A DNA stretch of 64,000 nt. It comes from Typha latifolia. Taxonomy: Eukaryota > Streptophyta > Magnoliopsida > Poales > Typhaceae. Below are positions 47,501 through 58,610 of this stretch, piece after piece (within the stretch, counting starts at the first letter, position 1; each line of letters opens with the position of its first letter). The stretch spans positions 1,188,001 to 1,252,000 of the forward strand of contig CM034108.1 in assembly GCA_019914945.1 (NCBI GenBank). Reading direction: 5' to 3'. Position numbers and translations under genes: made by a program. The notes beneath the pieces were generated by a model. The model searched no databases and was not told the origin of the DNA. It saw only the letters and a program-made list of their open reading frames with translations.

Positions 47501-50455
47501 GCAAAGATTTTGATAAGAAATTATACATACGTATCTCAAAGAACAAGTACCTTCACAGAACGCCAGTGTGAGTTTGGCCAACGGGCAGAATCTAGATCAC
47601 TTATTCCTGTGATAGTACCCATGTAACTGAAAGAAATATGACAAAGCTATAAGAGAGCGAGATGAGACAGCAGTCTATACAAAATGCAAACAACAGTTAA
47701 TTTCAGATTAAGAGCTAGAAACATTTGATGTGTAGACATTAAACAAAATGTTACTCTACTTACCGGCGAACACTTGATTCTTCTGTCTCAAAAAGCATTC
47801 TAAACCGCATCCCAACAGAAACACGGGTGTGGTATACTGCTTTAACATACTTAGCCAGCGGAATGACAAATTCAGAAGGACTTGCCCTGAATACATTTAA
47901 GTCAAATTAATTTAACCTTGGATTGGTACATACATACATACATATGACATGTCACTGTGTCAGAATCATCTCTACCTTGGGTTATAAAAGATAGTAAATC
48001 GGCTGTTTGTAGCAGCAGCATGAGCTGCCGCAGCAAGAAGGCCTATGTGCATGCTATCACTCGATAAGACAGAAGAAGGCATAACAGTTTGTGGCCGGTT
48101 TGCACGGCGAATACCGAGAAGCAACTGATTATTATCATTCCTGAAAGAAGCATGTTTCCCTAGCATTTCAGCAACCATACTAACAAATTCATGTGACATG
48201 CAAGAAATGCAATATAAACAAAAGAACAATAGCCAAGATCTAGTCCCAACTATTTGTGGTAGAAAAAAAAAGGAATGCTTATACCAGATAAAAAGGACTG
48301 AATCTCCTGCTACAAGTCTCTTTGCGCTCACAAATACACTCCATCCTGTTGTTAGAAGATGCCTCTTCGGCTGACCTGCATCATGTAAATTATCACCACA
48401 AAAAAGAAAGTAATAAAAGTTTTAGCAGTACAGAAAAATTTGTGATTTCCAGAGAACATTAAATAGCAGGTATACAGATGATCATAATTAGGTTCACATG
48501 ATACATGTTGAGCGTGGTAATAGCATAACTGGTAAGGCAGGAATCTTTATTCAGTTGCTTAAGATTGCATTTAAATACGAGTCCACTTCCTTCTGTGAAT
48601 AAACTTAAACTTATTGCCTAAAATATGGGACATTTTCAACTAATAATTTTTCTGCAAAAGTAACCTCTAAATATGTGACGGAACTTCCACTCATTGTCAT
48701 GAAGATCCCTTGCAATCAACTCTTGCGCAGGAGGCTGCTGGGAAAAATCCTAGAGGATGAAAGAGGAAAACACTGGAAATGGTCAGCTTATATCTTCATG
48801 AATGCTTCTCGAAGGAAATTGGTAGTGGATCTAAATAGATGAAAGCCCAATTTTATCAGAAGAAACAAAACCTACAAGTGGGGGAAAAACTTTCTCGGCT
48901 GCTCGACGAGGAACAGAGAATCCACCATGAGTACTAGTGTCACTTGCAGTCAATGTTTTACAAAAATAATTGGTTGGCTGTTTGCTAGGTGTACCCAACT
49001 CAGTTGGACGATATGGATCCTTTTGCTCTTCCTGTGGATGTAATCATGTCAAAGAATCTACAGAATTGAAAAAATCAATCATTAATAATCATATTGAGAT
49101 CATAGGCATAATAGTAAGTTTGACTACTGGGCTAAGAGGTTGCAGTGTCATTTGGGCATAAACTTCATCTGTTTCTGCATCAGCCTGCATTGTCAAGTTA
49201 CATAGGAGTAACATACATTAGACAATTGATATGGAAGGCACCTCATGTCATTAAATCTTCAGTCAAACTTACATGCATAGTGACATTATGAAGCTGGCAG
49301 ATTAATTGAGGAGGTAAGTTAGGGTAATTAGGGATGTGAGCATCAACTTCCTTGTTTGTAGATGCAGCTACCTGCAAAAGAGAAAATAAATCAATGTAAA
49401 CTCTCAACCCAGTAAAAACAGATATATAGAAGTTAATGTCTTTGACGCCTATAGTATTCATCAATTCTCACGTCTAAACTACGGAGCACACACCAATAGT
49501 GACTCTTCCATATAGATGAACCAACTTAAGATAACCACAAAGCTTTTCTAAGTAGAGCAGCATGGCACATCTCTGGGTACAATGAAGAATTTGCAAAAAC
49601 AATAGGGCATTGCATAATGCTTTTCACACTTTGGTCTGCAGACAACAATGAAGTTTTCGTGCAACAAGTACCATTATAGCACACATTAGAAATTCTCATG
49701 CAATATGAGCAAAAATCATATTACACCTGCCCATTTAAACATAAGTGCAACTTTCTGACCTGCTCACTATGGCCCTGAGGGAAATAGACAACACGACTTC
49801 CAACAGCCGGAAGCGAAACAAGAGGTCCAGCACATGCATGCCATAGCTCTGAATTCAGACACTTCTGTTCCCCTGTAAATTGAACATGGAGACAGCACAT
49901 TGAAACATTTGAATATATACAAGGCACAATGCATATTGCCAAATGACAATAAGGTCGGTCTCAAGCCACAGAAATCATCCAAAATAATCAGGATCTACAA
50001 TCAATATAAAAAGGTACAGCAACATGACCTCAAAAATGGTAAGATCAAAATAAACCCTAAAATGAGGAACCACAACAAAGTGACAAACCACGCAACTAGA
50101 GTTATTTAGCAATGTAGTCATTTAGAAATTGGCGAATATGAACCATGAGGTTTTTCACATGAATAATACAACTTAAATTCTCAATATCCCAAACTTCATC
50201 ATTTCCTTCTGAAAAAAACGATACACATGTAGTTACGTCTACTCCTGAAAGAATATGTTAGATTACATCGGATGTTGTAAGAAGCAGCATTATGTAATCT
50301 ATCAACCAAAAACAGAATAGAATAATTGGGAACTATTCCAGCAATAAAACTCCAACACAAAAGCAACAAGTTTTTTAAGCTAAAAGGAAATCGAGGATAC
50401 AAGAAGGCTAACCTTCCTGTGTCTGCTGGGGCATCCCCGACGTAGAGAGCCTCAT
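44563..50455 (-). CDS. ARF6: auxin response factor, ARF6/ARF8 clade
   Basis: Fourteen exons on the minus strand give 926 aa: 50413-50455, 49760-49872, 49273-49371, 49128-49184, 48876-49031, 48665-48749, 48285-48375, 47976-48140, 47764-47886, 47551-47626, 47247-47394, 45880-47123, 45318-45508, 44563-44752. The short first exon [14 protein letters not shown] matches ARF6 starts and decides the ATG at 50455. Domains: dimerisation flank, B3 DNA-binding about 127-229 ([40 protein letters not shown]), auxin-response domain about 252-334, Gln-rich activating middle region 386-800, and PB1 about 801-890 with basic [11 protein letters not shown] and acidic [14 protein letters not shown] faces. The ending [10 protein letters not shown] is ARF6-like. 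ARF6/8 activate auxin-induced genes for growth and flower maturation and bind Aux/IAA repressors through PB1. miR167 control is expected (45369-45389). Confidence 0.95.
45369..45389 (-). promoter_or_regulatory. miR167 target site in ARF6
   Basis: The mRNA reads GAGATCAGGCTGGCAGCTTG followed by T, within the codons for RSGWQLV in the PB1 exon. This is the conserved ARF6/ARF8 site complementary to miR167 (TGAAGCTGCCAGCATGATCTA), with a central mismatch that is also usual in other species. Confidence 0.93.
46540..46740 (-). repeat. CAG/CAA (glutamine/histidine) repeat tract in ARF6
   Basis: An imperfect trinucleotide-like run, mostly CAG, CAA and CAT/CAC codons, encoding Gln-rich sequence at roughly residues 514-580 of the middle region. 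Mixed codons suggest it is fairly stable but could vary in length. Glutamine richness is the hallmark of activating ARFs. Confidence 0.9.
48505..48600 (+). mobile_element. tRNA-derived SINE-like fragment in an ARF6 intron
   Basis: 'tagcataactgg' (48521-48532) resembles a pol III A box. 'atacgagtcc' (48575-48584) resembles a B box at normal spacing. The pattern 'gtggtaatagcataactggt' plus 'cagttgcttaagattg' looks like plant tRNA-derived SINE heads. It cannot fold as a functional tRNA. Confidence 0.45.
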
Positions 50456-51309
50456 CTGAAGACCTGAGTAGCTTCACTGCAGAATGCACCAGTCCTCCAC
50501 CTTCAACAGACAAATGAAAGCTTCAAGGTAAGGGGAAACAATCCATGTGACAGAGAATCCCCGTTTCTTTTCACCTTCCTCTAATGGTCCCTTTCCTCTG
50601 TGAATTCCCCTCCTAGGAAGTAGGAATCGTCGTAAACCTCAACTTCTTCCACTCCACTGGCATGCTGAAAGCTCCAAACCCTCCATAAAAAAGAAAGCTT
50701 GTTCGACAACTTTACCCAAAGCCTGGTCCACTGCAAGATATGCTCGCTTCCATTTCTGCTTCCCAGCTCTAGGACTGTTTGATCCCTAAAATTACAAGCT
50801 CGTCCTTACGCCTCCAAGCCTCAAAGTTTCAACTTGCGACCAGATAAATAAGCATAAATTTCTAACCTCTGTTTCCAAACCCAGCTTTGTTGCCCCTTGC
50901 GAACCTTACCGGACGAAGAAGTCTCTCTTCGAAGTTCCCAAAACTCAAACTAATCTCAAGCTTCCCCTCAAAGATCTCAGAGCTCCAAAAACTTAAGAAA
51001 CCAGCTCCATTCACCAGAACACGCTCCAAATCTCACGCAAAGTCGGCTTTTTTTACTTCAAGAAATCAAGCACACATTAGATCTCACTCACCAACTCCAC
51101 TACCAAGATTAGGCGCAACTAAAAGCTTCCAACGTACAGCATCGAGCTCGAAACTCCTAAAGATCCGCGCTTTCGGGGCCTAACCACTCGAGATCATCAC
51201 GTGAAGTACCGAAATGAAGCATACGACTATGAAAACCAAAAATTTATCGAGCAGGAACAGCACGAAGTGTTTCTAAAACTATAAGACGAGCTTCTTGCTC
51301 ACAGAGACC

Positions 51310-51363
51310 TCATTTTTCGACCTGGAAGCTTCGGATCTCCTCCTCCAGCGCGGAGAAACCCAT
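51310..51363 (-). CDS. upstream ORF in the probable ARF6 leader
   Basis: On the minus strand, about 0.9 kb upstream of the ARF6 start, ATG at 51363 encodes the 17-residue MGFSALEEEIRSFQVEK and stops at 51310. An overlapping frame begins eleven bases earlier (MPDPWVSPRW...). The transcription start is not visible, so its presence in the mRNA is an inference. The long CT-rich stretch downstream (50460-51300) looks like leader sequence. Confidence 0.35.
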   Translation of the reverse strand: MGFSALEEEIRSFQVEK

Positions 51364-51419
51364 GGATCGGGCATTTTAGTAACAATTCAGCATTGAGGAA
51401 GGGTTTCTTCAGCTCAGGA

Positions 51420-54240
51420 TCGAGTTCGTGCCCGCTAATTTGTTCTCTTCTTACCACTACCAATCACTCCCAGTTAAAAATTAAAGAGCCGCCATTATTG
51501 TTTTCTTACTTTTCTATGAATTTTTTATTTCTTTTCACGCCTTTTATATGTGATGATGATAGGATGAGAGGCGCTCTTTTTCCCCTTCCTTTTTTTTTCC
51601 CTCTTCCTCTCTGATGTCTATTTACGAGTAACTCCTTCCCCTTTATCTATATTTGCGGGAAGTGTCCAGAAGCGTCAGATGCCTCCTTAAACGCACTTAC
51701 TTTGTACTGTTCCTGGTGGACGAAACTACCCCTCCGTCGTCCTACATCGTGTGTATGCTTCACCAGTTTTATCTCTTTTGCCTGTCCTAAAAAGCTAAAC
51801 GTGTTCATATTTATAAATATACAAAAATTATATTAAAAATATTCGATCAAGCTCAGCTCACTTAATTTCGAGCTGAGCCTGGTAAAACCCAATCCAAATC
51901 CATTTAATTTTCAGTTAAAAACAACAAATAACCAAGAAAGGGGTTATTTGAGTCATTTAACTTGAAACCCGTAGTTTACGCAATAGAGTGGATCTCCGTG
52001 CACTCCGTAACTAGAAACGACTCAAAGGAGCACCATGCAAGGATAAAAGGGTAATTAGCCATTTGCATCCCCCTCCCCTTTCTTTTAGCCGTACGAGGAA
52101 TCATCCCCTTTCCGAAAGAGCCCGAGTGTGAAAAGTAAGCCGCGGTAAAATCTTCCGTCACAGTGTTCCACCATCTGGCGCCGTCCATTTGCATCCCCGT
52201 CCAAAAAACCGACGGTCCAGATCGGAGAGCGTCCTTCTCAAAAGCAGTAAAACGGCACGGCACGGCACGCCCAGGAGTGGGATGATTTTGGAGGAGGGGG
52301 GGCTCCTAGTCGTAGGCGGACGCCTCGTAACTCGCGTCGTTCGGCGAATATTTTAAGCCTGGAAGGACGAGATGGGAGAATATGAGGGAGTATGGGCACC
52401 GAATTGGAAAATCCACGGCCCAGAGCCTCCAGGTGAATCTCGGCCGTCGGATGGGGAGAGTGGGGCCCGCGGAGTCGTCTGATGGGACGTGACATGTGCC
52501 GCTGCCCCGCTTTTTATATGTTGATGTCAGCGTACGGTGGGGGGGAGGAAGCAGGCCTCGCGTGTGTAATTAAAATTCTCGGGGAGGGGTGATTTGCAAG
52601 AAAAAACTATTTTAAAAAGAAAAGGTAAAGATTGCGTAATTAATCGGTGGGTATTAAATAATTATTTGGGGGCCCGAGTGGCTTTGAACCTCATTGGTTG
52701 ACCAAACTTGTAGGGGTGAAAGAAGGGCTTGGGCCTTGGGGGCTTAATTTTTTTTTTTCTCTAATAGTTAGAGGGTTGAAATTGTAAAAAGATCGTGTCG
52801 CATCTCGTATGGGAGCGATCCTGAATGGACCTAACACTGGACTCGAGTGGAATCGGAGATGCATAAGCTTCGATTTCTGCGCGTAATTTCCTAAATTGGC
52901 TAAATCCATCCAGCCTCCGGGCCGTCCGATGCATCAAGATTGGTGCGGACTTCCATACATATAAATATATAATGCAATTTTTCCTTGATGGATGCGTCGA
53001 GGCCTCACGTGCGCGGGAGTACGGACGCCCCTGGAGACGCGGCTTTCCTCCATGCCTTCACGAGGGCCACGACTCTGTGATCCGCCGCTTTGCTCACCAC
53101 AGGAAAACCCTCCACTTGAAAGCAGAAACCTTCTTGCTGCTTGCCACGTGCCCCCCCCCATCCCCTTCCCTCTTGAGAATAGCCTCCTTTTTGCCTACTT
53201 GTCTTAAAATTTGCGTGAAGACATATGGGTGGACCATATGATAAGCACGGATAGGCGATAATTTTGGCTATGGTAGAACAAATGATTATTTTTGCCAACT
53301 TTTATCATCAAGAAGGATCCAAGCCTCTTAAGTAATGTGATAGAATCATAGAAACCACTTGCTTGTCTTTCCCTTCCTTTTTGGACCATGAGGTTCAGAC
53401 ACTGATGGACTCCGTAGTACGTCAAATTTTTCTTTTTTCTTTTTTTTATGGGGGGTGTAAAACGTTATTCTTAATGCATAATAACTTCTTGGGCTTTTCC
53501 TAACCCCTCCGTAGGTGGGCCTGGGAATAGCCTACAACCGGGCTGCAGGAATATATACTGCGGTCATCTTACTTGGCAGCCTTTAATTGGCTGCAAAATA
53601 TTTCTACAGCCACAACTTTGTCGAGTCCATCTCTAAATCTATTACAAATAATGAGCGTGTGATCTTATCTATGAAAGAAACTTTATGTTTATAATTTCGT
53701 AATGTATTCATAGTAACATATAATTATTGCAACATCTCTCCAGAATCCTTTCGAATTGGGAAGTGATAGAGTTCCTTTGAAGTCAAACTTCATACGATCA
53801 TAATACAACTAAGTTAATCCGTGAACATTTTATTAATAAATTTTCAATCTTACAAATGATCATAAACTTTTGTACCCAACGTAACCCTGGTACAAGATCT
53901 TTATGGTAGGAATTGCAAGAGAAATCAAGATAAAAGGTCATGGTTTACCATATTAAACCAGCGCTTATGACAAATTAAAAGTAAATAAAACTTTCGCCAT
54001 GTCCTTTGATTAGAATAGGATGCACCCAATTAGCCACTAATCTACAATAATCTTTCCGAGACTCCTCGTATAACTAGAATGAACAGAAAATTTAAACTTC
54101 ACTTATTGTACAAAGTCCACATTGGCAGCTTCACCTTCAGAATCATCGAAAGGTAAAACACAGTTGCAAGCTTGTTCAAGACCTCATGCAATATTGCTTC
54201 CTTAACTGACAAACAATGATCAAATGAGGTCTCTGGTTGT
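51420..54240. other. intergenic between ARF6 and the PPR gene
   Basis: 51420-51650 is probably the ARF6 promoter. 51826-51885 holds a fragment of the GAGCT-rich dispersed repeat (caagctcagctcactt, cgagctgagcctgg). 52040-53200 is comparatively GC-rich with overlapping frames on both strands but no recognisable protein. 53440-54240 is AT-rich, its end being the 3' UTR side of the PPR gene. Confidence 0.4.
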
Positions 54241-54265
54241 CTTCAATTACTTGCAGAAGAATTTG

Positions 54266-56095
54266 TTACCAGTAATCTTTGCAAGAACATGATCCTCCTT
54301 TGAAATGGTGGAACCTACTACGATCCCTCACAATAATCTCGCGATCATAAAACTTTGTTATCAGTTTAGTGACCAAATGGCAATCCTCACACACCCTCAA
54401 GTTCTTCACTATCCTAATAGGCATCCCTGGAGGAGACTTAAGCAAAGCAAAAGCAATGGCCAACCTCTCACTATGGTAGTTTAAGGCAGTCTCTTTCTCC
54501 TCCTCCTCAATGTCGGCCAGAACATTAACGGTGCGGGGCACATAGCCTTCTAGTCTCAGCTTCTTCGCAATCTCTTCAAGCTTCTCATATATGTTGTCAC
54601 TGTAAGGATTTGACCTATCTCCCATAACAAACTCATACACTGAATTGCCAAGCTCCACAAGGCTATGGCCGGGCATTTTCCTCACTCCTCCCTTCAACAT
54701 GCTCCTCCTAAGCTTGTGAACATCCCCCCACCGCCCAACCGCAGCATAAAGATTGGATAGGAGGACATAGTCACCGCTGTGTCCAGGGTCCAGTTCTACG
54801 AGCCGGGCCCAAGCCACCTCCCCATGTTCCAATTTCTTATGCATTGCGCAAGCACCGAGCAAGGTCCTCCACACCACGGCATTCGGCTCTAATGGCATGT
54901 TCATGATATAATTGTGGGCTTCTTCAACCCGACCAGCTCTTCCCAACAGATCAATCATGCAACCATAGTGTTCAATCCTTGGTACTATACCGTATTCCTC
55001 CCTCATCCTGTCGAAGTACCTAAACCCGTCGTCAACCAATCCACAATGACTACAAGCATACAACACCCCAACCAGCGTAATCTCAGTTGGCACTAGCCTC
55101 TCCTTCTCCATTTTAGCGAAAAGCTCAAGCGCCTCCTTGCCAAACCCATTCACTGCTAATCCAACAATCAACGAAGTCCAAGACACGACAGTCTTCCTCG
55201 TGCCCATTTCATCAAATACTTTATAGGCTTCATCAATCCCCCCACACTTTGCATACAAATCTATCAGCGCATTCCCCACATGGGAATTCCCATACAACCC
55301 CACCTTTGCCAAGTAGACATGCACCCTCCTTCCCAAGGCCAACGCACCAAGCTCTGCGCAAGCACATAGCAGGCTAACCATCGTGAACCCATCAGGCTCG
55401 TCGCCACCCTCATCTGAATCCATCTCCCTAAATAGAGTGAGAGCCTCATTAGGCCGACCATTTACCGCAAACCCGTTAATTATAGAGTTCCAAGTGACGA
55501 GATTTCTCTCACACATTCCATCAAACACCTTGTAGGCGCTCTCGAAGAGGCCACAAGCACCATAAAAATGTACCAAAGAGTTCTTCACGAAAACCAAAGT
55601 CTCCAAACCGTTCTTGGTAGATTGCGCGTGAACCACCTCGCCATCACGTAAAGACAGGAGCTTGGCACAGGCTTTGATCAGAAAAGGGTAGGTGTGAGTG
55701 TCGGGAGGAGTGGCGGAGCGCAGCATTTGCTTGTGGATAACGAGCGCCGGGTGCGGATAGGTGCTCTCAGCGTAGGCGCGGATCATGGTGTTGTACGTGA
55801 AGACGTTGGGGTAGGAAACTTGGGAGAATACGCGCTGGGCGTAGGATAACGGTGTGGGAAAGAGGGAGACGAGGGCGTAGATGAAATGTTTGGCGAAATG
55901 CGGGTGGGAGAGTGGAACGCCGCTGCGGATGGAGTAGGCGTGGATTTGCTTGAGAACAGGAAGGGATTTGACGCATGTTTGTAAGTAGGCGATGCAGCGG
56001 TTAAGAATTGGGGGTTTTGGGAAGGGTGGGTCAAGGGAGGAAGTGAGGGTGAGTGAAGAGAGTGGTTTGCAAGATGTTTGTTGATTTGCTTGCAT
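54266..56095 (-). CDS. pentatricopeptide repeat protein, PLS class with E and DYW domains
   Basis: A single exon of 609 aa, intronless as usual for the family. I start at the ATG at 56095 (MQANQQTSCK); the longer frame upstream has no ATG. About ten PLS-type repeats run from residue 70 to 480, for example PNVFTYNTMIRAYAES, NLVTWNSIINGFAVNGRPNE and TVVSWTSLIVGLAVNGFGKE. Then come the E/E+ motifs (PNAVVWRTLLGACAMHKKLE, GHSLVELGNSVYEFVMGD) and the DYW cytidine deaminase domain with HSERLAIAF, CEDCHLVTKL and the terminal CSCKDYW. The HxE and CxxC zinc ligands are intact. The sequence resembles Arabidopsis At4g21065 throughout. DYW proteins edit C to U in chloroplast or mitochondrial RNA; the target cannot be told from sequence by eye. 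Confidence 0.95.
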   Translation of the reverse strand: MQANQQTSCKPLSSLTLTSSLDPPFPKPPILNRCIAYLQTCVKSLPVLKQIHAYSIRSGVPLSHPHFAKHFIYALVSLFPTPLSYAQRVFSQVSYPNVFTYNTMIRAYAESTYPHPALVIHKQMLRSATPPDTHTYPFLIKACAKLLSLRDGEVVHAQSTKNGLETLVFVKNSLVHFYGACGLFESAYKVFDGMCERNLVTWNSIINGFAVNGRPNEALTLFREMDSDEGGDEPDGFTMVSLLCACAELGALALGRRVHVYLAKVGLYGNSHVGNALIDLYAKCGGIDEAYKVFDEMGTRKTVVSWTSLIVGLAVNGFGKEALELFAKMEKERLVPTEITLVGVLYACSHCGLVDDGFRYFDRMREEYGIVPRIEHYGCMIDLLGRAGRVEEAHNYIMNMPLEPNAVVWRTLLGACAMHKKLEHGEVAWARLVELDPGHSGDYVLLSNLYAAVGRWGDVHKLRRSMLKGGVRKMPGHSLVELGNSVYEFVMGDRSNPYSDNIYEKLEEIAKKLRLEGYVPRTVNVLADIEEEEKETALNYHSERLAIAFALLKSPPGMPIRIVKNLRVCEDCHLVTKLITKFYDREIIVRDRSRFHHFKGGSCSCKDYW

Positions 56096-56280
56096 TAGAT
56101 TCAGGCCATTGCTTCGAAGGCCCGGCTGTTTCACGGGGCTTTATATTGTCGAAATTTCCACATAGGACCCTATAGTTAACTAATTTATGTTATTACAAAT
56201 TGTACCCTACTTTGCGTGAGCCTTTTTAACCGCAGTCCGTAGTCACCCTTCTCTCCTCCCTCTCTTTCTCTCGTCTTCTT
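56096..56280. promoter_or_regulatory. short divergent promoter between the PPR and MED19 genes
   Basis: The PPR start (56095, minus) and the CT-rich leader of MED19 (from about 56250, plus) are back to back. A minus-strand TATAAAG at 56139-56145 may serve the PPR gene, though it is close to the ATG. The MED19 side has a CT-rich initiator region ('ctcctccctctctttctctc') and no TATA box. Confidence 0.5.
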
Positions 56281-56673
56281 TTGGTTCGCCGGTGCTGCGA
56301 TCTTCGCTTGATCGAGCTAGGGCTTATCGCTTCGAGGCCTTCTTCCTCTCAAAATCTCTCCGATCTCCGCCAAGATCTCGATCCCCAAGGTATACAATTC
56401 CCTGTCGTGATTCCGCTATTCCGTTGCTCTTCTTGTTGCGTTCTCTCTCTCAGCTCAATTGGAATCGAGACCTTGCTTTTACTTAAATGTGGGATAAGGA
56501 TGGACGAACCTTTGCGCAAGGTTTAACATCAAATCGAACTCTAGATGACATCTATCTAATTTTGGTGCCAGGGACGTTGATCTAACTAGTATTCATGGAT
56601 GTAAGTATCTCTTGTTAATCCTTTCGCATGTGAATCTCAGGTGAAGATAACCTACGGGTCACTACGCTGTGAT

Positions 56674-58610
56674 ATGGATCCAGAGAGGAAGAAATTTGGA
56701 AGAGGTAGATATTCATTTGGAGTTGTTCGTGTCATTTTCCTTTTCTCTTAATTAAGTTTTTCCCCGATATATTGGTAAATTCTTTCATAGGTTTCACTTT
56801 ATTCTACAAATAAAGTAAAAAAGTTCAAAGATCTCAGATACTTTGCTACCAAGCAGATTATATTAAGCAAGACGCAACATATAAAAAAATCTGTAAGGTT
56901 AGTTTTGACTGCTACCTGGTACCAAGCAGATTATGATGATGCAATACATTAGGATTGTGAGTTATATACCTCTAATATTTGTTTTCTGACTGCTACTAGA
57001 TTTTAGACACTTATTATGCTATAATATTCTGACTTAAATGCATAACTTTAGCTGTAGGAATGCCATTTTAATAAAAAGGAATCACAAAATTAGCTCTCTT
57101 GCTGTTTGAGATGCTTAGTTCTTCTTACTGTAAATTGCAGACTGCTCATGTCTCCCATTTTTTGGTGGTTTTGTTTTGTAAGTTTGTTGGTTCCGAAGGG
57201 TTATTCGTGTGATTGTGTGAGTTGAGATCATAGTATGTGACTGGAGATTGTGAAAACCTCGGAAGATTAGCTTTGTATGCCTAATAAATTTGGTTTCTCC
57301 TCTAGTTTCTGATCAATATAAATTTGCTTCTGATTTCAGAGACCCATTTAGTGCGTAACTATGTTCTATTCCTGGAGCAGTTACACCTAAGTTGGATTCT
57401 TTTATGAACTAGAGATGATTGTATTAAAATGTTTTAGGTGTTACAAAAAATATCATCTTAAAGTAGAGAACTCTGTTTGATTGCTCTCGTGCATTCCATG
57501 TCTTCTCTCATCTATTAAGTTAGTCTTTCTTCTTCTTTCCCCAATATCCTACCTTTCTATTGTCTGCTCTCATCTGCATTCTGCCTGATTGAAAACTTCT
57601 TCAGCGCATTTTGTTGCATGTGGGAATTGGCATGCCACTGAACTGAACTGGTTTAGTTGACCAACATAGCTTTTGCATCGTAAGGATTAGATGATTTGTT
57701 AAAATCTGATGAGGATCTATCCGAATATGCAGGGCCTAGGGAGCTTACCGGTGCTGTTGACCTAATAAATCACTACAAGCTATTGGCACACCATAAGCTC
57801 TTCTGCAAAAAAAATCTACCCTTGTCGATTTCTGATACACACTATCTTTACAATGTTGTTGGAGACAAAGAAATTCGAAAAGGAGAAGGAATGGAGCTTG
57901 ATCAACTCTTTCAGGATGCACCATACTTGCAGGAGGCAACTTCCCGCATACAACCATTCGAATTGGACATTTTGGGACAAGCATTTCAGCTGCGAGAGGC
58001 TGCTCCAATAGATTTGCCTTCTGTAAGAAGCATCCTTTTGCAACACTTGTTTTAATTCCTGCTTTTGCTTTTGCTAATCTTTAACAGTCTGCTTTGGTGA
58101 TGCTCTTCAGTCAGAAAAAGGTATTCCTACAATTTGTGGTAAATCAAAACACAAGTCAAAGAATAAGGAGAGGAAGCATAAAAAGCAGAAGGACAAAGAG
58201 CATAAGAAACACAAGCATCGTCACAAAGATAATAAAGATAAAAAGAAGGATAAAATTGCACATCACAATCTTGGTGGTGACCATTCAAATAAGCACCATG
58301 AAAAGGTTTTCTTTCAATATTACTTTGACGCCTTTGCACATCTTATGCCCCTTTGATGGTTGTGCCTCATTCTCTTGTTTCTTATTTTCTTGTAAATTTC
58401 ATCAGAAGAGGAAGTATGACAGTAATGCAGATTATGTGGACACTCACAAGCAAAAAGTTAGTAAGGTGACATGTGCAGATCAAACTTTATATTATAAACC
58501 AAGAACTCCAGTAATTCCAATTTTCTTCTCTGTCTTTGGTCCCTCTGATTAAAGCAATATAGAATATTATACAGCATAAGAGTTCAAAGGTCAGTGAAGT
58601 TGGAAGATAA
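56674..58610 (+). CDS. MED19A: Mediator of RNA polymerase II transcription subunit 19
   Basis: Five coding exons: 56674-56704, 57733-58022, 58111-58305, 58406-58456, 58575-58610, giving 200 aa. A non-coding leader exon (ending at the donor 56389/56390) precedes them, with a leader exon resuming at 56641. The conserved core is GPRELTGAVDLINHYKLLAH, ISDTHYLYNVVGDKEIRKGE and RIQPFELDILGQAFQL. It is followed by a long Lys/His-rich tail (KERKHKKQKDKEHKKHKHRH) and HKSSKVSEVGR. MED19 lies in the Mediator head/middle interface in the nucleus and relays activator signals to polymerase II; Arabidopsis MED19a also affects defence and is a downy-mildew effector target. The basic tail serves as nuclear localisation and is expected in the family. 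Confidence 0.93.

Noticed and set aside
48505..48600. A functional tRNA gene
   Set aside because: The box motifs are there, but no acceptor stem or anticodon arm pairs, so only a SINE-like remnant is supported.
50887..51183. A 98-codon Ser/Lys-rich plus-strand frame upstream of ARF6
   Set aside because: It lies antisense in the CT-rich probable ARF6 leader and has no recognisable motif.
52238..53298. Several overlapping frames in a GC-richer block, considered as a gene
   Set aside because: They lie on both strands with similar quality, no motif, no splice logic and no homologous phrase.
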